In this document: positions 1 through 12,463 of the stretch, one piece after another | How positions within the stretch are numbered: position 1 is the first letter of the stretch | Layout: the number at the start of each line of letters is the position of its first letter | Source: Amphimallon solstitiale | Taxonomy: Eukaryota > Arthropoda > Insecta > Coleoptera > Scarabaeidae | Direction: 5' to 3' | Assembly (NCBI GenBank): GCA_963170755.1 | Contig: OY720675.1 | Span: forward strand, 12,122,571 to 12,186,570 | Length of the DNA stretch: 64,000 bases | Notes under the pieces: model-generated | What the model saw: only the letters and a program-made list of their open reading frames with translations | Told to the model about the DNA's origin: nothing | Databases searched by the model: none | Position numbers and translations under genes: made by a program

Positions 1-1790
1 AACACATAAAGCCTCCCACTTTATCACACCTGTGAACTTTCAAAATCGTTGGTAATTAAAACTGTGGGGAAGAATAGTGGGTAGTTACATAATTGAACCT
101 TATTTCTTTGATGAAAATGTTAATGGAGGAGAGTATATTCGCTATCTACGGACGGATTTTCAAAACTTTTTGAAGACATCTTCAAATATGTCAGTAAACA
201 TAACCTTTATTTTATTTCGATGTTGGCCAACAGAGTCATAAATTAAATTCTGCAACTGGACATTGCCGGAATTAAAAAATTGAAATGCGATGCTCTTCAT
301 TCTGTAAAATTATTACTTTTGGGATAGTTGGATTTAACATTTACTTTGTTTGACAGTTTACTAAGGAAGTCAAGCGCCATTCCTGCCTTCCATTGGTTGA
401 ACGAATATTTTGGTGCATAGAACAACAGCGCTCGTAGTTCTTTAATTGACCGGTAATTGCTCCTATAGTGATTATCTCAGAAATTACAAAAGATAGGTAT
501 AGGACATTGTTAAAAAAAATGAAAGAAAATAAAAAGAGGAACAAAGCGCCTTAATAAAATACTGGGTATTCCATTCAAACAAAATAAATTTTTGGTATGT
601 GAAAATTTCAGGAAATAGGCTTTGAAAAAACAAAGTTTTTTGAGGTATTGTCGAGTGCAACTTCACCATATGATGCAGAATTTTCTTGGCTATGAGCACC
701 ACCAAAGTTAATGTTTTTACTTTTAAAAACTGTGAAAACGATTTTTTTCTGAACACATGTTTTGGTCAAATATTTTCAAAAAAAAGTAATAACTCAAAAA
801 CTATTGGCTCAATTTTGAAAAAAAAACTGTTGAACAGACAATTTAAAGCAGTACAAGAAAATCCAAAAGTATATAGGGTGTCATTTAAAAAAATTAAGTT
901 CCGTGCATTTCCGGTGAAACCGGAAGTACGTCAGAGTTTAAAGTATTTTTACAATATGCGCCACAAGCAACCATCTTCCACTAATTGTTTTATCTTTTAT
1001 TTGAAACACAAACGAGCAATCGAAGACGCGGCTACTAATGACTCACGCTGTATATAGCAAGTTTTTTTTGTTGAAAATGTCTTGGTTTACTTACATTATT
1101 TTGTAGATATGTTATCATTTACAATATTATTAGTATCAAACAGTTCTGATACTTTTTATCTATCACAGACATATTTTCTTATTATCTCATAGTTAAGTAA
1201 AGCATGTTACGATTATTTAAATATCTTCAATCTTTTTTTAACGATAATTTTGTTAAAACTTCATCTTTATACTAATAATGAGTCACTGAAGAAGACGTTA
1301 CCACAAAGAGCTCGCACTACAAGACAGCCCCTTCATTCTGAGAACTTAGAAACGCTTCCTGGTAATTCGTTGAAGTTTATTCGAACTTCAAATTTATTGT
1401 AAGGCAAAAATGTTAAAGAGTGCTTATTTTGATTAGCCATACTCAAATTGTCGTTCCAAATGTCATCGCGATTTCAAAAATTAACACAATAAGAACACTT
1501 TAACAAAATATGGGTTTAAATCTGCAGGTTATTAACTAATAATAATATTTATTAAATTTCAACAGATATATCTACCCAAGTAAACAGAAACGATTGAGTA
1601 AATCAAGTCAGATAAATTATAAATTTAAAATAAGGAGTAGATGTAATACAATAATAAAATGAAATTATTAGAATTAATACAAAACAAATCTATAGGTATC
1701 ATATAAATTCAGGAATAATATAGAGGTGGCCATTTCCTAACTTCCTAACCTTATATCTATGAAATCATAAAAAAATAAGCATTTTTATGA
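1..1790. other. AT-rich non-coding stretch with one unassigned frame
   Basis: No gene, terminal repeat or RNA is recognisable here. The one long frame is 686-1057 (+), 123 codons. It is lysine- and phenylalanine-rich and matches no family I know; the surrounding DNA gives no splice sites or promoter that would support it. It could be a decayed fragment of a repeat. Confidence 0.4.
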
Positions 1791-1824
1791 AGTCATGGCC
1801 AGCTGTGACTGCTATTTAAAAAAT

Positions 1825-2733
1825 GAGGTGTGGCCACCACACGACTTTCTTATACGTATGAGCGTATCAAATTATAGAATTTTTTATACAAAAATTATTC
1901 AAAATCCTATTATAAATACTTCTATTCTCTTAATAAATTCTATAGAATGCATACTTTGCAAGATATTCGAAAAAAAGTGCTACTCGATAGGAGTAAAAGC
2001 GAGAGTAAAAGTGTTTGAATTTTGAAATTTCATGTATACAAAACACATTGCAAATCCAGTTTTAAATACTTTTGTACTCTTGATAAATATATATAGAATA
2101 CATAATTTACGATATATTTGCAAAAAATCGCTATTTGATAAAAGTAAAAGTGTTTCTTCCGGTCCGAATTTTGAAACTTTTTTTATACAAAAGATATTTA
2201 AAATTTTGTTTTAAATACTTTTATACTCGTAATGTACCTGCCTAGAAAACCATGACTTGCGAGATATTCGTAAAGAACTGATTTTTCAATAAGTGTAAAA
2301 GACCTGCTTTCGGTAGGAATTTCGAAAAACTTTTTTAATACAATTTTTCTCTAATGTAATTTTGAGTACATTTGAATTTTTTTTAAATTTGTTTAGACTT
2401 AGTAATTGACGAAATATTTGCAAAATTCGATTTTTACACTGAAGTAAACTCCTACTTCCGGTCTATCGATTTTACTGAAAAACTAATCAGATCTAAAGAG
2501 GGAGATTATACACGTAAATACAAAATTTGGAATTGATATCTACAGCGGTTTGACCGCTATCGTGGTCACACACACACAGAGAGAGAGACACAAAAAAAAA
2601 ATTAAAAACCCCTTTTTTGGTAAAAAACCCCTTTTTTGGTATCAGGAGACTTCAAAACGTGGACATCTGCAAAAATCTCGAGGTCGAAAATTTTCGTCAT
2701 CACAATACTTCCTTATACTACGTATAAGAAAGC
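1825..2733 (+). repeat. Family A element, copy 1 (internal ~148-bp tandem units)
   Basis: The copy starts with a near-palindromic GTGTGGCCACCACAC followed by ACTTTCTTATACGTA, and ends with TACGTATAAGAAAGC, which is the inverse of that motif. Between them are degenerate units of about 148 bp, each carrying a TACTTCCGGT-like core next to AATTTTGAAATTT. Near the 3' end is a CA/GA microsatellite (2569-2592), then a conserved end segment. There are no credible ORFs. The same structure recurs at 22694, 28601, 39893, 40722, 47842 and 63395. The short inverted ends suggest a non-autonomous DNA element, but no transposase or target duplication identifies its superfamily. Confidence 0.75.
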
Positions 2734-3911
2734 AAAAAGCATAGATTTATGTTATATCTTCATAATTAAGTGTGCCATGAACTTTTAATTAAGATTATTA
2801 AATTCTACGTAAAAATAACTACCAGATATCACTTTTATATTAGTTCTATCTTCAATTTGTACGAATATATAATTGAATATTTCGACAAATCTGATTTTTT
2901 TTAAAATATCTTCAATAATTGATAATAAATGTTAAATCTATCAATTCTATCAAATACTTCTCAAATTTCTTAACAACGTTGCTAATTTAACCGATTGTGT
3001 ATCTTCAATATTGTTGCCCATATAGGAAGATAGAAAATGGGCAGCCTGTATAGAAAATAGAAACTGACTCTAATATTTAATCAATTTCCTAAGAAATTAT
3101 GTTTACATTTCAGTTTCAAATTTAGTACCACCAAGCATTTGGATAAAAATGCAAACAACATTTAAATGTAGATTTTTATCTGCGGCACTGTAACCAAAAA
3201 TTATAAAATCACAACAAAAACAATACAAAACTACAATTTCACACGGCATATCAGATAACACTATTTGCTATTGGACATGTTTTCCCGCCGCGATCAAACC
3301 ACGTTCCCGCACTATTTTGTGCGATTTAGCGACAATAATTGAATAAAAGAAATATGCAGGTACGGACGGACACTTAAAATATCACACGTGTATGATGATC
3401 ATCCATGCATAGATATCTACGTGCAACTGTTCAGAGAGACAAGTCTCTAAAAGAGGTTATGATAATAATTAATAAATAATAACCTATAATACAAACATGG
3501 ATACGTACATTTCTTAACTGATTAGTAGTCATTATTGGTTATTGGATAGGTAAATGCGTGACTTACATAAATAAGTTACTGGAGCCTTTCCTTTTGTTAA
3601 TAAGAGTTTGTGTCTTATTGAATATTCGGCTGGGGTTACGATTAAAACTTTATTGTATGTAGTGAGTATTCTACGGCACACAAAGGTTTTTGGACAATAT
3701 ACCACTTACATGTATTGTGTGTTATTAAATATCAAAGAGTTTACCGACGATATTATGGCGCAGTAGGAAAAAAATGCATATAATGTTTTCATAATACATC
3801 TGAACACAAACTCGATGAAACAAAAACAAAATTAAAACGAAACTATCGGAATTTGACATTTATGAGCTCCAACTCTAACCTAAATTCAATAATAATAAAT
3901 TATCAAACTTT

Positions 3912-3970
3912 GCTATTAAGTTTTAATGGTAGTAAGTAGATCCTACTTACTACCATTAAAACTTAACAGC
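3912..3970. repeat. Near-perfect 28-bp hairpin
   Basis: Arms 3912-3939 and 3943-3970 are reverse complements with a single mismatch and a 3-nt loop. It resembles a short foldback relic. No flanking duplication was resolved. Confidence 0.85.
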
Positions 3971-4043
3971 AAATCTATGTATGTAAATTCATACAATTTA
4001 TTCCTAATTAACCAAAATCACATTTTTTATATATAACAGAAGC

Positions 4044-4097
4044 AATTATAGGCATTTGTAATCGGTTACAAAGAACCGATTACAAATGCCTATAATT
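4044..4097. repeat. Perfect 24-bp hairpin
   Basis: Arms 4044-4067 and 4074-4097 are exact reverse complements around a 6-nt loop. It lies about 75 bp from the hairpin at 3912-3970 but is unrelated to it in sequence. Confidence 0.9.
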
Positions 4098-4201
4098 TCT
4101 ACTATTTTAATTTGATACCGTCAATACTTTCGCAGAATTGTCGAAATATTTTGTGACATGTTGCCAAAATATTAAACAGAAAAATTGTATTAATGACTTA
4201 C

Positions 4202-4252
4202 CCTCGACTTAGGGGTGTGTTTGAGTCCAATAGCTGGCTGGCTTCGATTGCT
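4202..4252 (-). CDS. Candidate 51-nt internal host exon
   Basis: On the minus strand a 51-nt block is bounded by an acceptor (ACATTTCAG) and a strong donor (GTAAGTC). It is exactly 17 codons and reads SNRSQPAIGLKHTPKSR in phase 0; a second frame is also open. It is less AT-rich than its surroundings. The large minus-strand exon at 31270-32634 ends in phase 0, so this could be a later exon of that gene, but the 27-kb gap makes the link an inference. A chance splice-like pair cannot be excluded without transcript data. Confidence 0.4.
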
Positions 4253-4391
4253 CTGAAATGTTAGAAATAATTAATAAAATTGTAGAATAACATCTTTTAT
4301 CTTTAATTTATTTTTATTGATGTTGGTGATATATGTATGCCTGCCCAATATTTATTTGCCATTCTTCCGTGAATTTATGAAACTAGGTATA

Positions 4392-5124
4392 CAGGGTTAT
4401 GATAAAGTAACGCACAAAATTCATAAAACGTACAATGTTCATTTTTGAAATAAATGCAAAAACACATCAAACAGTTTATTTTATTCCGCGTCTTTTAACA
4501 TAAGTCAAAAAAATAAAACGTCAAATTTGTCAAAGTTATGACGTCATCAATATTGTTTTTTAAATATGAAGCTTGGTTTTTTTTTTACTTTATTTGATAA
4601 AGCTTGTTTTTCTGCATTATAAAGAAATAATTGAAGTAGGGGTCACATAAGAAAAAACTGAGAGAATTAATAAAAAACGAAATAAACATTTAAATTAACT
4701 AAACAGTCCATTAAACCAAAACGATTTCTTACAGGAATTGTTCAAACTGTGTCCCGTTCACTATCTGACATAGGCCAAGACGATGGTAGACCTGATTTAC
4801 AGAGTCTTCGATCATCTGCGGAGTTATACGAGTCATGTCTAATTCGTCTTTTTTTTTTAGTTTTTTCTTATGTGACCCCTACTTCAATTATTTCTTTATA
4901 ATGCAGAAAAACAAGCTTTATCAAATAAAGTAAAAAAAACCCAGCTTCATATTTAAAAAAAATATTGATGACGTCATAACTTTGACAAATTTGACGTTTT
5001 ATTTTTCTGGCTTATGTTAAAGGACGCGGAATAAAATAAACTGTTTGACGTGTTTTTGCATTTTTTTTCAAAAATGAACATTGTACGTTTTATGAATTTT
5101 GTGCGTTACTTTATCATAACCCTG
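4392..5124 (-). mobile_element. Deletion derivative of a long-TIR IS630/mariner-type element
   Basis: The element begins CAGGGTTATGATAAAGTAAC and ends with the inverse, flanked by TA on both sides (4390-4391 and 5125-5126). Its terminal inverted repeats are about 268 bp (4392-4659 and 4859-5124). Only about 200 bp lie between them, including the C-terminal tail of a transposase. TA duplication and long TIRs match the autonomous-size elements at 9604-11982 and 59666-61663, so this is an internally deleted, non-autonomous relative rather than an unrelated MITE. Confidence 0.85.
4729..4836 (-). pseudogene. C-terminal fragment of IS630/mariner-type transposase
   Basis: A 35-residue minus-strand frame inside the 4392-5124 element reads from MTRITPQMIEDS to a natural-looking end NGTQFEQFL and a stop. 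The pattern RITP..., R-LG-C, NG-QFE is the usual C-terminus of this transposase class; compare the tail of the 60190-61246 protein, which has the same SRITPEIL-type segment. The DNA-binding domain and the DDE/D core are missing, so it cannot be functional. It shows that the deletion kept the 3' end of the gene next to the right-hand repeat. Confidence 0.7.
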
Positions 5125-5129
5125 TATAA

Positions 5130-6140
5130 CATACAAACGTCACTCAAACCAACTCATATAAATTCAATATAAGAGATTAATAAAAGATAAAAGATTTGTT
5201 TTATTTAACTAGCATACCCTTCTACCACGGAAAGAATAATTACACATGTTTGCAATGCCCGACAATCCTCTGACGTCATTATTATTGTTAAGTATTTTAA
5301 TAATACATATAACATAATAACATAATTTGACCTTTTTAGTGATAGGTATGATGTGCGAAATGTGTTCTAATAATTTACTATAGTTTAACATAGAAAATAC
5401 ACAATTTAAATATTGTTTCTTTGCTTAAAGTATGTATATTGCTTTGTATTATTGATATAGTTAAATTTGCAAGTTCATAAAGATGTTCAACAGAATAATG
5501 AAGAAAAAACATTCACTGTTTGTTGTAAACACAAATATTTTATGTGTTAAACTATAATGAATACATTTCAAATATCTTCTTCCTATACCTCTTCTTTAAC
5601 TCCATAATCTTTGCACGCGATAAAAACAAGTATCTGGTTTGTTTGGATTGTGAACCTTGATCTAGGATAATAATGACGTCAACAGAAAGTACTCACATTA
5701 TTTTATGTGGAATGTCAAATTCACAGATGGTAGTATACCAGAGCTAAATCTATTGCATTTTTCTATGAACAATAGAAATGTATTCCCTATTAAATGCAAT
5801 AATATTGAATGAAGTTAATGTACAACATTATAATGTATATCTGGTCTAAACAGGTTAAGAAGGAACGAAACTATACAAAAAGTGAAAATGTCTTTTTTAT
5901 TAAGATCTTACCCCTCTAAATTATCTTCCCTGCTCAGAAACATACATATTGTATGTCCAGTCGAAGATACTAACTAGACCAAGACGGTCAACAAAGATAT
6001 GTTTGTTTGTTACTTCTAAATCAAAGAAACACTGTAAATATTACTACATGTAACAAATATTCTTTAAAAAGGCAACATCACATTATATGTATTCCTTAAA
6101 GCAAAAAAGGAACACTGGGAATACTTAAAAACACAGAAAA
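5130..6140. other. No recognisable gene
   Basis: AT-rich sequence without a credible frame, terminal repeat or RNA. The 60-codon minus frame at 5209-5391 lacks supporting features. Confidence 0.4.
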
Positions 6141-6141
6141 G

Positions 6142-6384
6142 GAGAATATTGGGTACATTTCACTATAGAGCAACCGCAGATGTGTTTAAGACTCATCGGT
6201 CTTCGTTAGAACGGTGTAGCCAAAGAATAAGGTCGGATATTCGTTGTGATAGAAGCAATAAACGGAAGACCATTAATAGGATAAGGAAACGTAAGTTTCC
6301 TTGGCTATACCATACTGACGAGGAGCGACGAGTCTGAAACACGTGTTTGCGATTGCTCGACAGCGAATTGTACCCAATATTCTC
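6142..6384. mobile_element. 243-bp foldback (MITE-like) element
   Basis: The ends are inverted (GAGAATATTGGGTACA and its complement) and complementarity continues inward, with scattered mismatches, for about 84 bp per arm, leaving a ~75-bp centre. The centre is GC-richer than the flanks. The 62-codon frame at 6149-6337 falls entirely inside the palindrome and is not considered a gene. The superfamily is unknown. Confidence 0.7.
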
Positions 6385-6389
6385 ATATT

Positions 6390-8158
6390 TCTTCTCTATA
6401 TATTTACCTATATACGTATTTATATATGTATATATTATATTGGCCGTATATCTTAATTAGGGTATTCGATAGTTAATTACTACTTTATTATTCTAAAATT
6501 GTATGATTTTAATTTTACAATGAGTTTAAACTAATTTTCAAATATAATTCTGAGTTGTACAATATGTATTTTACCTCACTGTATCTAAAATTATCATCAA
6601 TATGATTCTACTTAAATTCATAGTATTTGAAACGAATACGTGGGAAAATTATGCTTGTACGCAACTAAAAGTTGGTTATGTTTATTTTTACCGGCATAAA
6701 TTTACTTAAAATATTATTAGCTCAGTTTAAATTTATTTATAAGACTCTTATAAAGTATCTCAGTGTGTTATAGTTCTTATTGTAGAAGATCACCTTCGTA
6801 TAAAGAAAACAACAGTGACATGACCATTCATAAAATTAGGTTAAAATCAAACCTTATTATGCAATAAAAAAACTGGTAGTGAACTGTTACCATTGGAATT
6901 GTTATAAACAAAAACAACAGGATTCAATAAATATAAACGGTTTGTATATAAATTTTACGTAAATCAAATTCAGTTGAAAAAAATTAATATTAATCGAAAA
7001 ATTCTTTATAACCTATTTGTGAAAATTCTATATGCAACTACTATTATATTATATTAAATTATGATGAAAATTAGAATAGAATAATTCTTACAATAAAAGT
7101 ACATACTTATTACTAAATTAACTATATTAATTGTATGGCAATTACATTTTTTTACTAATTCTGATTTTTTTTAAGATCTCAATTTTAATAAAATGTAAGT
7201 ACTTAACTCGAGTTTGATAGATAGATAGATAGATAGTGGACAATTATCTCCAATTAGCGTATCTGGTCTCTTCTTATATTGTGGTGGCCTTCTTCTTACG
7301 GGAATCAGTATCTTGGTGTAAAATTCCAAACCTTCAGTTGCCTATACCTCGAACACTACGTTTAATTCGTCTTTCCTTAGGTAATTATTAATTTATCACT
7401 TTGATTCAAAATACTTAATTTTAATTGAATGCTTGTAGATATTGGAATACAAATCAGTCGATGAAACCCTCCAATTGTAAATACTTTCACTATATTGTGT
7501 ATATCTTTCTCGTAGAAATAGTAATTAATTTGTATACACTCACATAGGTATTTAAATTTTCTTTAATAATATCTTTTTAACTTAACTTTTAAGAGCGTCC
7601 TTTTCGGCGTCTCTTATCTGTATAAAAAATTATTTAATAATCCCATTGTTTTTTCTCACGATGCCCACTAATGGTTAAGTTGATTTTTTATTTAAAATTT
7701 GACTTGTATATTAAGTTGTCTAATTTTAAGTTACTATAAAATTAGATATATAAGTATGTATACTATCTTTTCCTTATACACATGACTTTAATATATAAAT
7801 ATCGTTATAATATATATATATATATATAAAATAAATTTCTTCTTTGAAACGGCGCGGCGCGGCGGCGGCTGATTAATAGCAAAAACTACATTCGTTTTTT
7901 TATTACGTTTCGACACTTGTATACGTCTCCTTCTGACAGTATAAACTTTCAGACAAGGACAATACTACATTCAAATGGAAATAAACTTATAATGCGAATT
8001 AAAATTATCTATATTTTTGTTGTTATTCTATTCTGCCTATTTTTATTCTGAAGTAAACTACTTTGCAAACACAAACAATGCTACAGACAAATCACAAAAC
8101 AGGATGGTTATAGAACTGCATCATTCGAAATCAACCTTCTTCGTAATAATGTTCGGAA
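6390..8158. other. Intergenic/intronic AT-rich stretch with simple repeats
   Basis: It contains a (GATA)5 microsatellite at 7216-7237 and an (AT)n run at 7810-7828. A short, abrupt GC block made of GGC/GCG triplets lies at 7850-7870. An open minus-strand patch near 7250-7370 shows no clear splice sites. Nothing else is recognised. Confidence 0.5.
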
Positions 8159-8159
8159 A

Positions 8160-8715
8160 GTGCAAGTCATTTCGCCCATTATAAAATCGTTTTCTCCAAT
8201 TATCACGATCTATAATGATTTCTTTTTTGAAATACCTTTGAACAATTTGGAATAAACCTAAAACAACCTGGAACAACCGTCAGAATTTCTCACTTTTGGA
8301 TTTAGCGTTCTTGCAATATCTTTTGATAGTAGAAACGGTTTTGATGTATTAGAACTATGTTCAGAAAATATAGAACAACCTGGAATAACTGTCAGAATTT
8401 CAATTTGCGCAAAAAGGGGGGCTGTGAGAAAATTATGTTTCCTTTGTTGAAATACATACTTTGGAAAAGGAAAACTTGCAAAAATTTGTTTTTCACCATT
8501 TTGTAGGCAAATTATGATTGTTTTTGAAATACTTTGGAACAATTTAGAACAAACCACAATCGTGAGAATTTCGATATTCAAAAAACGAAGGGCGTTTTTT
8601 CGATTATCTCGGTCAATTTTGAAATTTTTTCCAGATTATTTGGAACAATGTTTAGAACAGCTAGAGCAACCTGAAAGAATCTTCAAAATTTCCATTTTCG
8701 AAAAAAGTAAAGTTG
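8160..8715 (+). repeat. Family B repeat, copy 1
   Basis: Repeated blocks share GGAACAATTT / AACAACCTGGAACAACC segments followed by TCAGAATTTC and a run of As with a homopurine segment. The same blocks occur inverted at 49095-50172. Both copies also share the outer segment GCAAGTCATTTCGCCCATT (near 8162 and, inverted, near 50146-50165), so these are copies of one defined element rather than chance satellite. Overlapping open frames at 8258-8753 on both strands are by-products of the repeat. Confidence 0.7.
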
Positions 8716-8849
8716 ATTTCACACAACCTTCTTTGCCAGCTGACAGCAAGTGAGGATCCCACTACAGGTCTTTTACTATTTGTACACACTATATATATGT
8801 TTATAAAATATTCGTATTAGGTTTCGACATGTATACAACTCATGCCACT

Positions 8850-9168
8850 CTTATTATTATTGTTATTGTTGTTGTTGTTGTTTTCGATTGATGAGATAAT
8901 GAACACATGCCATTGTGTATCTACGTATTGTACAATCGAGAATATTCGTGGTATTAATCTAAATGCAATAATAGAACAAATCGAGTGCCGTTGTTGCATA
9001 ACTGCACTTACGGGTTTCAATGTAATAATGGCCCGAGAGGCATCCCAGGTTCATTGAACGTTGCCGTGTCTCGAGATGCTCTCTCGGTCCCTTATCGTTC
9101 GGTATCTTTTCCATTCGTCGATGCTGTTGCTTCTACTGTTGTTGTTGTTGTTGTTGTTGTAGTAGTAA
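8850..9168. repeat. Two GTT/TTA microsatellites with intervening unique DNA
   Basis: (TTA/TTG)n at 8850-8880 and (GTT)n at 9135-9168 generate poly-Leu, poly-Val or poly-Asn frames on both strands. The DNA from about 8880 to 9300 is less AT-rich than its surroundings, but no consistent exon with splice sites was found. Confidence 0.7.
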
Positions 9169-9603
9169 TGTACGTGAGTATAGAAGAAACTCTGGTTGGA
9201 AAAAGACATTTTCTTCGTACGCCCCGGAGCGTCCGGTATATCTTTATTACTTATAGCGATGAGATTAAATTTTTTACCCGAAGTCGTAAGATAGACTGAC
9301 ATAAAATTCTAGACACGTGTATTGTCTGCGATCGGTTATATTATTCCTATATGAGAGAATCATTCCGGTTCGGATGGATATGTGAAGGTTTTACTGCTTT
9401 CTCGAAAATATATTACATCCGCGTTGAGGCGTAAAAATGTTGATATGAAATATTTAAGGCATCAACTAAAATTGTTATTTTATAATCCATCTTGGTATAA
9501 AGGTGTATAACACAATTCTGGGTTGAAAAAATTGTCTTACAAATAACGTCACGTCTAGTTTTACTTATGACAAGTCGCAAGTTAAATTTTTATTTTATAT
9601 ATA

Positions 9604-11982
9604 CAGGGTGTCCAGAAACTCTCCTGACAAACGAAGACCGGAGATTCCTCAGATAATTTTAAGACAATTTAACCCAATTCACCCTAGTCCGAAAATGCTT
9701 CCTAAAGGAGCTAGAGCTCTTTGAAGATGGCGCCTTGTAATTATTTTTTTTAATATCTCCCGAACGCCTCTATTTAGAAAAACAAAAACTGGTATGCTTA
9801 TTTACCCTCCAGAAATGAATCGATTCCATCAATTGCGAATTTCTAGTACCGGTCATAGGCGTCCGTTTTGGGTAGGTAAACGGTTATTTTAACGCATAAC
9901 TTTTTTGTCTTTAACTTTTAAGCATTTGTGACAGTAGATTATTAAATTTTCAGGTATTCTAGTACTAAAAGGTACTCTTACTTTAAGTCGGTAGGATACA
10001 CCGTTTTCTAGAAAAATCGATATGAAAATTTTTCGTTTTTTCGTCATTAAAATTCAATTTATTATGTACCTATTTATTTTTAGCGACGAAGTTGGCTAGG
10101 ACTATCAAGGCATGGATGAAAATTAATTTAATAAATCATCTTTTGTTTCAATAAATGCAGCACACAATTCGTAAAAAAAAGTTTGGGAAAAGAAGCAAAA
10201 ATCAATTTGAAACAAAATTTTAGCTGACGGTTTTTAAAAACAAAGTATTTATTACCATGGAACGAAACTAACAAAAAAAGAACAAGTATCAAAGGTAGAT
10301 AGTTACAAAAGAGCTCGATGTGATGACCATTAGTCTCTATGCATAAATTTACCCTTTTGCTTAGAGAACGCCGAATTCTTGCAAAAATTCCAATGTTATT
10401 TCTAAATTCGTTGCAAGCATCTTGTATCCTTAGCCAGAGTTGTGCACGATTTTGTATCGGAACGGAATAAACAAATGCTTTTATGTATCCCCAAACACAA
10501 TAATCGCGAGGATTCAAATCCGGCGACCTTGCTGGCCAAGCAACTGGACCGCCTCTTCCAATCCAAATGGTCTTCGTAGTTATTATCTAGAAAGTCTCGT
10601 ACATTCCTGCTAAAGTGGGCCGGACAGCCGTCCTGTAGAAACCATAAGTTTTGCCGAATATTTAAACGCACCTCATCTAACAAATCAGGTAAAATATTTT
10701 GCAGGAAATGTAAGTAATCAACACCATTTAAACGAGCAGGTAATTCCACAGGTCCAAGTAGATAATCGTCAACTACTCCAATCCAGACATTTATGCTAAA
10801 CCTATGCTGATGCTTAAATTCTTGAACAACGTGGGGATTGTCACTAACGTACGAATAATAGTGTGCATTATGTACATTAAAAATTCCATTTTTTGAGAAT
10901 GAAGCTTCGTCACCAAACAAAATGTACCTGAAAAAATCTTCATCTTGATTTATCTGATCTAGCGAATTCTACACGAGCAGGAAAATCTCCTTCTAGCGGT
11001 GCTTGCACCTTTGTAAAATGAAAAGGATATAAATTTTCTTTGTGTAAGATATTTCCTACGGAAGATTTTGAAATTGTAGGGTACATGGCAGATAGTCTTC
11101 GAACGCTAATTTCTGAATTTTCCTCAACTTCCATTAAAATAACATCTTCATGTTCTGCTGTTACATCATTATGTCTCCCTGTTTCATTTTTTTTTAGGGA
11201 CCACTGAACCTGTTTCTCTTAATCGTTGATGAAGAGCTGTAAATGTTGAGTGAGTGAGTGGGATGCTGACGATTGGGAAATTTTTCAGCGTATCTACGTT
11301 GCGCTGCTCGAGCGTTACACCTCATTTCGCCATAAACTAAATGCATATCGGCGTATTCTTCATTAGTAAAAACCATTTTTTTTTAAATTGAAATCGTTGT
11401 GTTTGAATGCTACAAAGTAAAAAATTAAAAGATAAACTTCGCGAACTGACAACAATTTGACAATTAAAAACGTAGGTTTTGTTTCTGTTGGCAGTTCAGA
11501 GCGAACTAGTGCAAAAAATAATAAATTGAATTTTAATGACGAAAAAACGAAAAATTTTCAAATCGATCTTTCTAGAAAACGGTGTATCCTACCGACTTAA
11601 AGTAAGAGTACCTTTTAGTACTAGATTACCTGAAAATTTAATAATCTAGTGTCACAAATGCATAAAAGTTAAAGACAAAAAAGTTATGCGTTAAAATAAC
11701 CGTTTACCTACCCAAAACGGACGCCTATGACCGGTACTAGAAATTCGCAATTGATGGAATCGATTCATCTCTGGAGGATAAATAAGCATACCAGTTTTTG
11801 TTTTTCTAAATAGAAGCGTTCGGGAGATATTAAAAAAAAACTAATTACAAGGCGCCATCTTCAAAGAGCTCTAGCTCTCTTAGGAAGCATTTTCGGACTA
11901 GGGTGAATTGGGCTAAATTGTCTTAAAATTACCTGAGGAATCTCCGGTCTTCGTTTGTCAGGAGAGTTTCTGGACAGCCTGT
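9604..11982 (-). mobile_element. Full-length long-TIR IS630/mariner-type element (DUF4817 class)
   Basis: The element starts CAGGGTGTCCAGAAACTCTC and ends with the near-exact inverse, flanked by TA at 9602-9603 and 11983-11984. The terminal inverted repeats are unusually long, about 460 bp each (9604 to about 10066, and about 11519 to 11982), and still highly similar. The 2.4-kb element holds one minus-strand transposase gene, now broken by frameshifts. It belongs to the same broad class as 59666-61663 and the deletion derivative 4392-5124, although the three TIR sequences differ beyond the first bases, so they are separate families. The long conserved TIRs suggest moderate age. Confidence 0.9.
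10300..11376 (-). pseudogene. Frameshifted IS630/mariner-type transposase (DD41D-like)
   Basis: The start MVFTNEEYADMHLVYGEMRC at 11376 matches the N-terminal helix-turn-helix domain known as DUF4817. The catalytic core follows: first Asp in FGDEASF (near 10910), second in LQDGCPAH, third in NPRDYCVWGY. Once the frameshift between the last two is allowed for, about 41 residues separate them. Reading frames change at least four times: near 11240 (a local duplication of ACTC), near 11200, near 10950 and near 10555. No continuous protein can be made. The 60190-61246 copy shares the same domain order and helps confirm the reading. Confidence 0.85.
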
Positions 11983-12117
11983 ATATTACTTATATCTAAA
12001 AGATCATTCAAAATTCTTAAAAATTAAACTTGCAGTATGGGATAAGTAAAACTAACTAGTTAATTGATGAGGCTGATACATGTTGAAACTCCATATTTAA
12101 CTGAATAAATAAAATAC

Positions 12118-12230
12118 TTAAACTTAGTTTCAAAAATTATTTAATAATATCACTACAATATTGTTTCGCCAAAGTTTGGCGAAACAATATTGTAGTGATA
12201 TTATTAAATAATTTTTGAAACTAAGTTTAA
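12118..12230. repeat. Perfect ~56-bp-arm palindrome, interrupted by Harbinger
   Basis: The sequence is an uninterrupted palindrome centred on 12174, with about 56 exactly complementary bases per side. Before the Harbinger insertion it continued outward: the flank left of 12118 (CTGAATAAATAAAATACTTA) reappears inverted at 14959-14978. Its half-unit contains GTTTGGCGAAAC, the same core as the hammerhead-like element at 20428-20595, so it is a head-to-head duplication of that repeat family lacking the CTGATGA segment. Confidence 0.85.
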
Positions 12231-12463
12231 AGTTGGGTTTACATTATATGTTATCTCATATATGTGTTCCTAAAGACAAATCATATGAGATTTGTTAAGT
12301 CACATGACTTTCAAAAGATTTGTGTTCAGCCGTTTACATCTACAAGAGTTTGGCTAGGAGAATGTTAAGAGTTTTGTAAATGACAAGTGAAACAACATAA
12401 CCTTACTTATACATCGTTACATTTTTACTGTGATTATTGTTACCGTTTACTTCATCAGTGCAA

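Larger units (their letters stand above)
2740..4195. other. AT-rich stretch with one perfect hairpin
   Basis: No gene is recognisable. The only structured element is the hairpin at 3912-3970, listed separately. A slightly GC-richer patch near 3285-3325 has no open frame or splice signals. Confidence 0.4.

Noticed and set aside
8817..9302. Overlapping frames with poly-Leu, poly-Val and poly-Asn
   Set aside because: They arise from GTT/TTA microsatellites on both strands, with no splice sites or family resemblance.
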